Shown piece after piece: positions 23,601-34,076 of a stretch of DNA of 64,000 nt (its first letter is position 1; every line of letters starts with the position of its first letter). Under the pieces are notes generated by a model that had not been told where the DNA came from, searched no databases, and saw nothing but the letters and a program-made list of their open reading frames with translations. The translations under genes and the position numbers were made by a program. Where the stretch lies: NCBI GenBank assembly GCA_963082875.1, contig OY720098.1:6262001-6326000 (forward strand). Direction: 5' to 3'. Origin of the DNA: Corella eumyota. Lineage: Eukaryota; Chordata; Ascidiacea; Phlebobranchia; Corellidae.

Positions 23601-26600
23601 CAGGCACATGCTGGTATTTACTTTTGGATTAACAAGATTTTTTCCAGTGCGTCAATCTCTATACGAGAACGATTTTCATAACCTATGAGGCGACGAAACA
23701 TTACATGTATGTTGTCAAATCAAAAAAACAAAGCTTCCTTGTCAGGCTATGATTGTTATGCACATTACTTTGACAAAATAATAAATGTTGAGCAATTTTT
23801 TTGCACAAAACAAAATTCAAACTAACTTATTATTTGCAATCCTTTTTTGTTTAAAAAAACAAACATGTTGAATTTTTCTCAATAAGCTTCAACCGTATTT
23901 CGAATTGTTTAAGAACAAATTTAAGTTGATCTGTTTTTTGAACCCCGTTGACAGCTTCTCTTAACTAAACCACCGAAAATAACCCCCTAATCCACCAGTT
24001 CTAAACAGGGAGCACTTTCGCGAGAAAGCGAGGCAAAAGTCTTTGACCCAAACTAACTAATGACGTCACGGTGCGTTTCATTTTAGCCAGGATTGCATTT
24101 TGTTTTCGACATTTCATCGTTCCGTTATTGCATTGTTTACAGTAAAAATGACAAGGTTCAAATATTCAACCACATGGTGTTAAAAACATGTTTTTAAAAA
24201 CAGAAATACGATTTTTTATAAATTTACATAAATAATTTGTGATGTATATTTACAAATTTACTGTAAAATAAATCTCAAAATATCGATGGCGTACTTTGAA
24301 AACGTGTTAGACATTTATCTCATAAAGTTTTTATAATTGTATTTAAATTACTCAAAAGTGTATTTTTATACACTAAAACAACGTGTGAAAAATTGAAAAC
24401 TAATTTAGAATTTGGGTATTCTTAACGCTACATGACCTTACTTTCTAAAAACCGTTTTTAAGGTGTTTTTTTCCAAAAAAAAAATTCCAAAAACCCTTTT
24501 AAAGGTGCCAATCAAAGTTAACGCACGGGAGTTAATGGGTGGATGTTTTTATTGGCCGCCGTGCACTTTTAATTTAATTTACCCGTATCACTCTGTGGAC
24601 ATAGGGTTTATCGGATTAGGGTCTGTCTTGCTTTAGTTGTAACGTTGTTGCTAAACAGTATGGACTAATAATTTGGGTAAATATTCGGTAATAATTTTTA
24701 AAGTATTAGATTTCGAGGTCAAAATTTGTAGAACGTTCCTATCTTATTTTGGATTGCATTTTCCCGAAAAAAAAATGTGTGATTTAAATAAAAAATTAAA
24801 TTCTAAAAATTTTTTTTTTTAGATAAGCACAGGCGGAGTTCGCAACTGCGCCATCCCGTGTCGATCACCTTATTTCCCCGAAGAAAAAATCAAATTCGCT
24901 GAATCATGGATTACAGCCTGGGCAGTCGCATGTTTTGTAGTAACGCTTGCAACAGTTAGTACATTTCTTATTGACACGGACAGATTCAAATACCCAGAAA
25001 GACCGATCATTTTTCTATCAACTTGCTACATGTTTGTCAGCATCGGGTAAATTTTTACAAGCTCTGGCTCATCATACTTTAATTTAAAATAAATTAGGCT
25101 GAACTATGACAAATCAATTTAACAAAATCTTAAGTCTCTTTTCATTTTTTACTGACAAGTAGGTTATTTTTTATATAACCTAAATTTCTTATTTTTTGTT
25201 AGTTTTCTAATTCGAGTGGTGGCGGGTCACGAAGCAGTGGCATGTGCTTGGCATTCCGACCACGTGCTTTATCGAACAACTGGGCCCTTCTTATGTAGTG
25301 CAGTGTTTTTACTTGTATATTTCTTTGGAATGGCAGCGGCACTATGGTAAACTTCACTAATTTATCATAAAACAGAAATTGAAAAAGAGTTTCATGATTC
25401 TAACAAAGTAGAAATTAACTATCCCTTTAAACTTATTTTAACAAATTTGCTTTCAGGTGGGTTATCTTATCGTTGACATGGTTTTTAGCCGCTGGACTGA
25501 AGTGGGGTAGTGAAGCAATTGCAAGTTACTCGCAATATTTCCATGCTGCTGCCTGGCTTATACCGGCTCTAAAAAGCATAATGGTAAAAACCATCTTAAA
25601 ACATTTTACTTATTAGTAGGTAATAGGTAAATCTTTTGGTTTGCCATAAGTTTTTTTATATTGTAACGCTTTTATTCATTACAGGTTTTGGCAATGTCGT
25701 CAGTCGACGGTGATGCCCTCTCCGGTATTTGTTACGTTGGCAATCAAGATACTAACAGTTTAAGAGGTTTTGTTTTAGCCCCATTAGTTGTTTATCTTGG
25801 CCTTGGAGGTCTCTTTCTACTTCTCGGTTTTGTTAACTTGTTTCGAGTTCGAGACTCAATTAAAAAGGTAAGGATTGGCTTTTACATCAGTGAATTTGAG
25901 TTTTAACATTTTGAGTTAAAAATATCTATTAATTTTGACAGGGTGGAAAAAAGACTGACACACTCGATAAACTAATGGGTAGAATCGGTCTGTTTTCCTT
26001 GCTATACATGGTTCCATCAGCTGCCCTTGTGGCTTGTCACTTCTACGAGCAACAAAACAGAGAACAGTGGGCTTATGCGTTCAACTGTAAATCTCGGGAG
26101 CGATTCGGGTGCAAGTACGTAGCTAATGCGAGACCGGAATTTGCGGTTTACATTGTCAAATACACTATGACCTTGTTAATTGGGGTTACCAACGGGTTCT
26201 GGATATGTTCGGGTAAAACTATAAAATCGTGGAAAAGGTTTTATAGCGGAAGTTACCAGTGCCTCTGTGGTCACGTAGGGATCGGTTCCTGGATCCGAAG
26301 AAAAGAAAAGGATTCGGATGTCGAATCCTCCGACACCGCCGTTGTAGTGTCATCAAACGGAAAATCTTCGTCATCCTCCGCCGAAAGTGTTATAACAAAG
26401 GAGGTTCCAATTAAAACTCCAGGATACGAACGTACGTCCCGCGAAGACACGTCGATAGGCAGAAACCATTCCTCTAGTGGCGGTAGTAGCAAACGATCCT
26501 ACGACAAAGTTGGTAGAAATTCTGATTATTTATGCACAAATTCCAGAGGCAGAACCAGTACAACGTCATCGAATGAAAAATGCTGTTATCAGACTACAGA

Positions 26601-27093
26601 TTTACAAAGGGGTAACAGCGAAATAACAGAAGAGCAAATAGGCTTGCTTAAGCAAGTAACGCCGTCAAATATGGACGGTATGTTAGCAATACGCCATAGT
26701 AGTTGCGATGAAGACACTTGTTCTTTGCCATTTCCGCACGCTTGCCATGCTGTACGAACCAACAACGCGAGCTTGCGACACAATAGTTCTCATTTTAGAG
26801 GCTATCCGAGTGGAGAAAACGAAATACAAACTTGCTATGTTGATCGCATTTCCCCGACACCGTCGTTCGACGCAGACGGTGCGATAAATCGAGTTCAGCA
26901 TATACACCATCACCACCACCATCATCATCCTTCAGGGTCGTCTGCGTGTGTATGCGGATGCCACAAACAGCGGCGACTGCAAAAACATAGACACTCGCCT
27001 CATTCTCGCGAAAAAGACTTTTGTTATCCGGACACTCAGCGTAAATTTCGAATAACTCCGCCACCGGTTAAACATCAGCCAACCAGGAGGTAG
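14601..27093 (+). CDS. fzd5/8: Frizzled 5/8-type Wnt receptor
   Basis: Eight exons, 14601-15134, 16386-16504, 16703-17033, 24823-25046, 25203-25346, 25457-25583, 25685-25867 and 25942-27093, join in phase to 937 residues. A hydrophobic signal lies at residues about 90-110. The cysteine-rich Wnt-binding domain (about 144-258) has all ten cysteines ([15 protein letters not shown] ... CMHF). A linker follows, then seven membrane segments with [34 protein letters not shown] and [11 protein letters not shown]. The Dishevelled motif is intact (GKTIKSW). [16 protein letters not shown] and HFYEQQNRE place it nearest FZD5/8. The long tail is Ser-rich, carries eight consecutive His (876-883) and ends HQPTRR without the usual PDZ ligand. 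Odd: roughly 90 residues precede the signal sequence, and the middle of the CRD is divergent. A 7.8-kb intron separates the CRD from the membrane domain. Confidence 0.93.
17034..24822 (+). other. 7.8-kb Frizzled intron 3
   Basis: The intron lies between the exon ending in the CRD linker and the first 7TM exon. It has no exon chain or transposon that I recognise. A less AT-rich island at about 18440-18720 contains an inverted CCAAT box (TTTGATTGGTCG) and GC-rich runs, so it could be an enhancer or internal promoter. ATCAAAG (TCF/LEF-like) occurs about four times, not clearly above chance. The first intronic codons read V-S-F-stop, followed at once by AATAAA. Confidence 0.45.
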
Positions 27094-27459
27094 CTCACTT
27101 TTTTATTATTTATTTATGTTTGGTTTTATCGCAGTTGATTTCAGTTAATAAAATAAATTTGTTGAAACAAATAAATCAGGAAGAATGTTAAAATATTGTG
27201 AACTTTGTTACGAGGTGTTTTTCATTTTTTGTTTGCGTTTTATGCGTCGAAATAAACTTTGCTAAAAATAAGTAAAGATAAGAAAATAAATGGCAGAGAA
27301 TAATCAGAAGTCAAGTAGATAAGCATGTTAAGATTTCCTTTAAATTATTTTATTACGATAATGATTTTATCAAAATTTATCAAATAAGGCAGTGCATTTT
27401 CATTATTTATTCCAGTAAGAACTTAAACACCATCATTCATTCTTCAAAACTTCGTTTTT
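27094..27459. other. Short intergenic between convergent Frizzled and SNU13
   Basis: AT-rich 3' flanks of two convergent genes. AATAAA-type signals appear on both strands soon after the Frizzled stop. Nothing else seen. Confidence 0.5.
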
Positions 27460-28878
27460 TTACACGAGAAGTTTTTCAACACAATTCCTTAGACTATCAA
27501 TTTGGGATTTAAGTTGAGAACCCTCCTTTGAGGTGATTGACGCAGCAATCACTGGACGAGAAACACCGCAAGCACGACCCAAAGCTGAAAAAAACAATAT
27601 TACCTTTTATTTCAAGAATTTTACCTAATATCTTAATGCACAATCACAATATATCACATTTACTTGCACCCAAACACAAATCTTTTATTGGAGCTTTATA
27701 TTACATATTGCCATTGTAAATGTGCAATTTAGTTTTGTGCTACAAGTACCAACCTTGCTTTGATCTAACAAATACATACGGCACATTTTTATCCTCACAC
27801 AGGAGCGGAAGATGGAGAAGGATTTCCAAAGGTTCTGCATCGGCTGATAAAATAATCAACTCCGAAATCCCACGATTCAATGTTTTAGTAGCTGTTTATT
27901 AAATGATTAATAGAATATTTAAATTAAAAAAATGATTTACACTTAATACAAATTTAAAAAGACCACAATTTAAATAAATTTAATCATTTTCTTAAGTGAA
28001 TTAAAAAAAAACAAGAGCTTGTTTTTTAAATCTAATATAACAACCTTCGTTTGCTCCCTTTCTTAATTGTTTGTAGTTATTACTCTGTTGAACCAAGTCC
28101 ATAATTGTTTTGGACAAACTGGCATCAGCCAAAGGATAAGCTTTGGCATTAACTTCAGAATCACCATCCTTTGAAAAAACAAAAAAATTGGCCTGATTAT
28201 ACACATGATCTGAAGTAAATGAAAAGGGCCTTATAGCTCAACATTTGGGTTGTTTTTGCCATAATAAATATATATATGACTAAACAATAAGCACTCAGAT
28301 GGCCCCTGTGCACTGTTTACTCATCCAGTAAATACATCAGATAATTTAGCGGGTGCAACTCATCATTGTGCTAATATTCATCAATAATGTTTCGTTGCAA
28401 TAAACTTTAAAGCAACCACTTTATTTTTGATAAATGACTATTGAGAGAGAAAGACATAGTCAGTGTGCAAAATGTTATATTTCAATCATAAAAATTATAA
28501 AATATATTTTTATTGTTAGTCTGACAATGCAGAAGTTTTTAAAAAAAGGCTTTAAACAATGTGACTTTTGCACCTCTAAAAGATAACAAACAAAAAAAAA
28601 ACACATTCTAACAACTTTATATTGCTTTCTACAATAAAAGTTGTTAATCACAGAGATTTATCTTAGTTTTGACAAGTTTAATCATGTTCAGATACTTGTA
28701 TATTGTATATATACAACCTTTTAAGATATCATTGATAAATTTTTATAATAGACAAGGCGTGCAAAACGTTAATTTAAGGCATGCATTCAAAAATTTCGTG
28801 CGTGCACGCGGCCTTTCTTTTCCAGACTGGATAACTATTACACCAACAAACAAACCAAATAAAATAAAACCTTACCAT
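27460..28878 (-). CDS. SNU13: SNU13 / NHP2L1 (15.5K) kink-turn RNA-binding protein
   Basis: Minus-strand exons: ATG alone at 28876-28878, then 28045-28168, 27754-27891 and 27460-27584, giving 129 residues (human 128). [51 protein letters not shown] and [14 protein letters not shown] are almost invariant in the family, and the protein ends KLLV as in other animals. SNU13 is an L7Ae-type protein that binds the kink-turn of U4 snRNA in the spliceosome and the box C/D motif of nucleolar snoRNPs. The start codon is the last three bases of exon 1, directly followed by the donor GTAAGG; the first residues are M-D-G-D. Intron 1 contains a candidate C/D snoRNA. Confidence 0.96.
28288..28374 (-). ncRNA. 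Candidate intronic box C/D snoRNA in SNU13
   Basis: On the host strand, a C box ATGATGA (28360-28366) and D box CTGA (28295-28298) are bracketed by a closing stem. TTAGCAC before the C box pairs with GTGCTTA after the D box: five consecutive pairs including GCAC/GTGC. One unpaired A sits between stem and C box, as a kink-turn requires. Internal boxes are also present: D' CTGA (28337-28340) and a C'-like TGGATGA (28321-28327). Guides would be the bases before D (GTGCACAGGGGCCAT) and D' (CACCCGCTAAATTAT). Length is 87 nt, and its 3' end lies about 119 nt before the intron 3' splice site. I could not place the guides on an rRNA or snRNA from memory. Confidence 0.72.
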
Positions 28879-30003
28879 CTTTAAAGTTTGATTTTTAAAA
28901 TCCTCTCTGCTCACTACAATACAGATCACTGCTTCACTGAGGTCCTAAAAAACTATTTTACATTAATAGAAAGTAAAATTTAAACGATATTTTTTGTTGG
29001 AGGAAACTGAAATAACAGCACTCTGCAACCCCGTAAGAAAAGGCGTATGGAAGTAAAAGCATGAAAACCGCGTGGAAAATATAACACAGTGTTTCCAGAA
29101 AAAAAATAACAAATGTTTGTCCTCATTTGTTACATGGGTTTAGCAAACAAAAATAAGTTTTTTCTATTTTAAACAACTAAAATTTTAATAAAAATATTAC
29201 TATTAATTTATTTATATAGTTTTTAAGATATTCAGCATTTAAAAACTGTACAACTAACTAAGTTTGTTACTCAAAGCATTCCTTCCGTTATTGTTTTCGG
29301 CTACATTTTATTTTATATAAATGAATTTACTTATTAAAAAAACTAATATCAAAAAATAAATTTAACAGACTTTGTTATACCCTTAACGATTGTTATTATC
29401 TACCTCATGGGTGGTAACTTACAAGTTACAACTCAAATTTCCTGATAAATTTCACAAGTTTAAACATTGGTTATTCAACGAATCAAATTCTAATCTATGT
29501 TTTTTTGCACAACTTCCTGTTGGCTTTTTCAAATGACCTCATATTCATTAATTAAATGAGCTTTTGTGAAAAAATAAGCAGTATAAAAAGAAAAAGGCAC
29601 AGACATTTAAAATTCAGACAGCGTATGTCACGATATAAGCTTATTACACAAAATAAGCATTTTTGGTCATGTAGTCTTCCCTGTAGCTAATCTGCTAATG
29701 TACTGTTAGTTTACTTGAAGAAGTTAATAAACATAAACTATGTTATTTGTTACATGGTCTTATTAAAGGTTTCCTATACGAATTAGGGCGTTTAAAAATG
29801 ATTAACTAATATGGCACAAGCTCAAGCTTTTTAGTGTCACACTTTTACAAGCTCAAACTAAGTAAGTTTCCGCCCAGTCAGCCAGTCTGTTATTTTAAAG
29901 ATAGTTTTTAGAAAACAAAAAAGTAAATGAACTATATGTTACATTATACTAAAATAAATTGAATTTTGAAATTCTGTCACATTGTAGCGATAGGGTGTTA
30001 AAA
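28879..30003. other. Divergent promoter region between SNU13 and the GAL3ST-like gene
   Basis: About 1.1 kb of AT-rich DNA between head-to-head genes. On the SNU13 side the leader just upstream of the ATG contains a pyrimidine-rich CCTCTCTGCTCACT on the plus strand. No repeat or RNA gene recognised. Confidence 0.45.
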
Positions 30004-33000
30004 ATGATCAGACGACATCGCAGCATTATATTGTTGTTGTGTATTTTTACTTTGTTGACAATAATGTTTAGTCAACAGCCAATATACTTTTACCAATCAA
30101 AATGGAAAACAATGAGGTAAAACAACAAACACGATATTTTTTTCGTAGATAACTGTCTGACTGTATAAGTTGATAAACAAAAGCTTATTTATAATTCATA
30201 TGTACTGTATGTACCGCAGAATGGAAAATACGGTATGTCAAAGTGCATTTAGATCTTTCCACACTTACACTGTACAGGAAGGTGGTATCATAAAATTAGT
30301 TGCATGTGCTAGACATTGACTTTTTGAGCCAATTAATCCATCAGGAAATAACTTCCTATGCTACAAACAGTTGTTTAGGAGTTTTAACACTTATGTTATA
30401 TATTCTATTTGATCGTTTTTTTAGTTAACAATGCTGCTTATTAATTTCACGGCATGTTTAAAGTCGACAACTGACGTTACTCTATATTATAACTTTAATA
30501 TAATGTTTGGTAATGGAAATTGTGCCAACCAACATTTGGCGCCAAAAGTACTTAATTGAATTCTTAAGAAGTTATATCAGCACCCTAGAGAAAAAACTAA
30601 ATAAATAATAACTACGTCATGTAGCATCACAGTTCTTCACAATATAAAACAATTTTACATTAAATTAATTAAGTTTCATTAAGTTTAATAAGCTTTCTTT
30701 TTTATGAGATAAGAATAAGATTTTGTGGGCTTGTTAATTTAACTAAGATTTACCACGTGTTAAAACGCTTGCGGCGTTTCTTGAAACTACCTGTACGTAG
30801 TTAGAAAGCGAAAAGTATTTTAAGTATTCGCTTGCGGCGTTTCTTGAAACTACCTGTACGTAGTTAGAAAGCGAAAAGTATTTTAAGTATTCTAAAAACC
30901 TACAAGCCATGCCACTTCCTAAAATTAACACGCAGGCGGTGATTGTATATGCCCAAGACTTAAAGACATATGTAAAAGCATATATAATTTGTAAAAATAA
31001 CTTTACTATTTTATTTTCCAGTATTGAAAAGAATTCAAAAGCGAAGCATGGTCACACAACTTCAGTCGTTGGTACAAAAACCCCAAGTTTAAGGTACTTA
31101 AGTAGCTGTAGTTACGCGTAAAGAGTTTTAAACTAAACCAAGCAGTGAAAAATGTTGATATCCAATAAAAATAAATATACATATTTAAAAATTTGGCTTA
31201 CATTTATTTAATAAAATGTTGCTTGTTTGTGTTTCAGCTTTAACGATACCAATTTTATTCAAACGTCAACCATAATTTCAAACATTGAAGAATGCAAAAC
31301 ATCAAGGCCCAATGTTATGTTTCTTAAGACGCACAAAACTGCCAGTACCGCAGTGCAGGTTGGTTTATATGACTTGTTCTTAACTTTCCAATGCAATACT
31401 TTATTATCTCTCATAGAATATTTCTAAACCAAGAGTTCTACATGTTCCTATGAAAAAAAATCAAAACAGGATGCAATTCGAATAATTAAAAAGTGCCAAA
31501 CAGTGTTGTATCACAATCATGTTACACTGCATATCAATAAACCGTAGGAGAAGATTCATAACCGTAATAGTAGTAGGAGTTGCATACTTATGCTTTGCTA
31601 TAACTTGTCCCACGTAGTAAACAAAAATTGTTGCCTATAAATCCTAATAGAATGTTAATTTACCTCAGAGTAAGGCGGCTTCCGTTATTGTGCAAGTTGG
31701 TGGGTTTGTTTTGAAGGCATGGCGCAATAACCTCATTTGGTCTGGTATGTAAACAAAGAAATTATGCGTTTAAATACACTTCCTACACTACATGAGGTCC
31801 TGGGTTCAATCCCTAAAGAAACGGTATAAACTCCCATATCGCTATAAACGGTATAAACTCCTGCTAAGCTAGCACTTGATCAGCAGCTTAATTATTGGCC
31901 AAATATAATATATAATATTAGAAACTGTCAAAGGCACGTCCAGACTGGGCCGTTCGTGGTAACTGATGTTACTCTATGTCAAGGTCGCGCATTCGACCTT
32001 CCCACATTGAGAATAAAGATATATACAAAAAAATAGGTGCATTGTTTATAATTAAATATAAAATCACTTGTTTCTGTGGTACTATATACAAATTAACTAG
32101 TTTGTTATTTTAGAATATTTTAATGAGACAAGCATTGGCCAAAGAGTGGAAAATCGTTTTACCGAATAATAAACATGATTTTGACTACCCCCACTACTTC
32201 GACATTAAAAGTGTAATTGAATTTGAAAGTAAGTTGTTATTTGCTTAATAAAGAACAATTGAGAAATATTTCAGTGCTACACAAACATAGGCTAAATTAC
32301 AAAACTTTTATTTAATTTTAAAAGGCCGTAATGTTTCTTTAATAAAACCAAGCTACATTATGTTTAATGTTGAAATTTCAGACATGAATGAATACAACCT
32401 GCTGTGTCACCACATGCGCTATAACGATTCCGCAGTTTCTTCAATTATGCCAAGAAATACCTCCTACTATGTCAGCATTGTGCGAGAGCCTGGGTCGCTG
32501 TTTCAGTCCGTGTTCGAGTATTTTTGGCCGATTGTTCCCGCTTTTCAGCGGGTTAAACAAAACGATCCTAATGCCTGCGAGCTGTGGCTTGACAACGCAA
32601 AACTTTACTTTAAAACTCCTAAAATTTCTCCGTATTCAAATTTTACAAAAAATCCGACTTTTTTTGACTTTGGTTACAACAATCAAATCGAAAAGGACGA
32701 ATATATAAAAAATGCATTGGCAGAGATCGACAAAAGATTCGATTTTGTTATGGTTGCAGACCATTTTCTGGAATCTGCGGTTTTGTTAAGTGAGACCATG
32801 TGTTGGAGCCTCGAAGAAATGGCTTGCTTGACTTTAAACGCCAGAAACACAGACAAGTCTAATGTCTCTAATACGGAAAGAATTCGGCAGAAGTCGCGAA
32901 TGTGGAACAAAGCCGACGCCGCCATTTTTGATCATTTCAATTCAACCCTTTGGCGCAAAGTAAAACAGCTTTTTTTTCTTCAACTTAGCAATTTAAAGAG

Positions 33001-33416
33001 ATTAATAATTTTCTATTAAACTAAATAACATGCAAAATATTAAATAGTTGTGTTTATTTTAGGTAAACGAGTACGGCGTTGAACGAATGGCTGAAAAAGT
33101 TGAACGACTTCAGCAAATAAATGCTGACATCACAGCATACTGCATCGAGGGTGGAAAGGCTGTTGACTCAAAAAGCGTTAAAGACGCAAGCTTAAGAAAA
33201 ACAATTTTCAAGCCAAAAAACGTCGCCGTGATGGGATACAATTTAAGACGCGAAGCCGCGTTTAACAAAACTTGTAGGCAGTTAATTATTCCAGAAAACA
33301 CTTTTACAGTTAAAGCTTTAACTTGGCAAGCTACGAAGTACAAACAAATAAAAATATTACGATCGGTAGGAAGAGTTATAGAAAAAATTAAAAACATAAT
33401 GGGACCGAGATTTTAA
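30004..33416 (+). CDS. Galactose-3-O-sulfotransferase-like (GAL3ST family)
   Basis: Six exons, 30004-30116, 31022-31093, 31238-31358, 32114-32228, 32325-32959 and 33063-33416, join in phase to 469 residues. Residues about 7-22 form a type II anchor. VMFLKTHKTASTAVQ is the 5'-PAPS-binding loop of the family (FLKTHKTAGST in vertebrates). NILMRQA and YFDI follow, then YVSIVREPGSLFQSVFEYF, the 3'-phosphate site with its Arg intact, and late FNSTLWRKVNEYG. GAL3STs sulfate the 3-OH of galactose on glycolipids (sulfatide) or glycoproteins in the Golgi. Which acceptor is used cannot be told. Introns carry a perfect 63-bp duplication and a worn SINE. The C-terminal 70 residues are basic and less family-like. 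Confidence 0.9.
30766..30891. repeat. Perfect 63-bp tandem duplication in GAL3ST-like intron 1
   Basis: CGCTTGCGGCGTTTCTTGAA starts at 30766 and again at 30829, and the two 63-bp copies appear identical, ending in TTTTAAGTATT. Identity implies a recent event or a locus that varies between individuals. Confidence 0.9.
31770..32036 (+). mobile_element. tRNA-derived SINE, copy 2 (worn)
   Basis: The B box region CATGAGGTCCTGGGTTCAAT, the body (GGTATAAACTCCTGCTAAGC) and the tail (CGCATTCGACCTTCCCACAT, ATAAAGATATATACAAAAAA) match the other copies. The tRNA-like head is degraded or absent, and there are extra bases inside the body. It lies in intron 3 of the GAL3ST-like gene and looks like the oldest copy. 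Confidence 0.75.
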
Positions 33417-34076
33417 AGAAAAAATGGTTGCAAACGAAATAATTAATTTAAGTAAATTTTAAACTATGCAAACCGATTCACTTAATTGTAAGATCAAAGG
33501 TCTGTAATCAAAGGTTTGGTCTGTTGATAAACAAGAAATAGAGGACTGGCAAAATGTATTGCGAATCTATATACTAGGTGCCATTAAATAATTGCTTTTT
33601 TTTACCCGTACGATGCGCATTTTTCAATTTTATCGTTGTTTATTTTAATCTTAGTAAAAAAATCTTCTGATTTAAAAAAAATTATGGTGTCTTTTAAACG
33701 TTTGACTATAATTGTATTACGCTAAACATTATTTTAAATAATATAACGTATCTTTTTCAGATTGGGAGTTATGTATTTAACAACTGTATGCTATATTTTA
33801 AATATTTATTAATGACCACTGGGCGAAAATTTGTTTTTCGCTTATACACCGTATATATCCAAGGTAACGTCTGCGCAACGCTAATATATTATTTAATAAA
33901 AAAGATTTAACCGCTTTGGAATTATAAACAACACTAGAGGTACAGAACTAACTTTTTAGGTTTACGTATTTAAAATCCTTCAGGGCATACATATTAAATG
34001 GCAATGCCCGCAAGTTGATTTAAAAAACATATTGCATTGTTTATTAAATAAAAAAAGCGTTTTTTAGTTTACAATT
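33417..34076. other. Intergenic between convergent genes
   Basis: AT-rich 3' flanks. No repeat, RNA gene or extra exon recognised. Confidence 0.5.

Noticed and set aside
17940-24520. ATCAAAG (TCF/LEF-like) sites in the Frizzled intron as a Wnt feedback enhancer
   Set aside because: About four matches in 7.8 kb of AT-rich DNA is close to chance (about two expected); no tight cluster.
26271-27064. Minus-strand ORFs opposite the last Frizzled exon
   Set aside because: Shadow frames of a GC-richer coding exon; the plus strand gives the conserved Frizzled tail.
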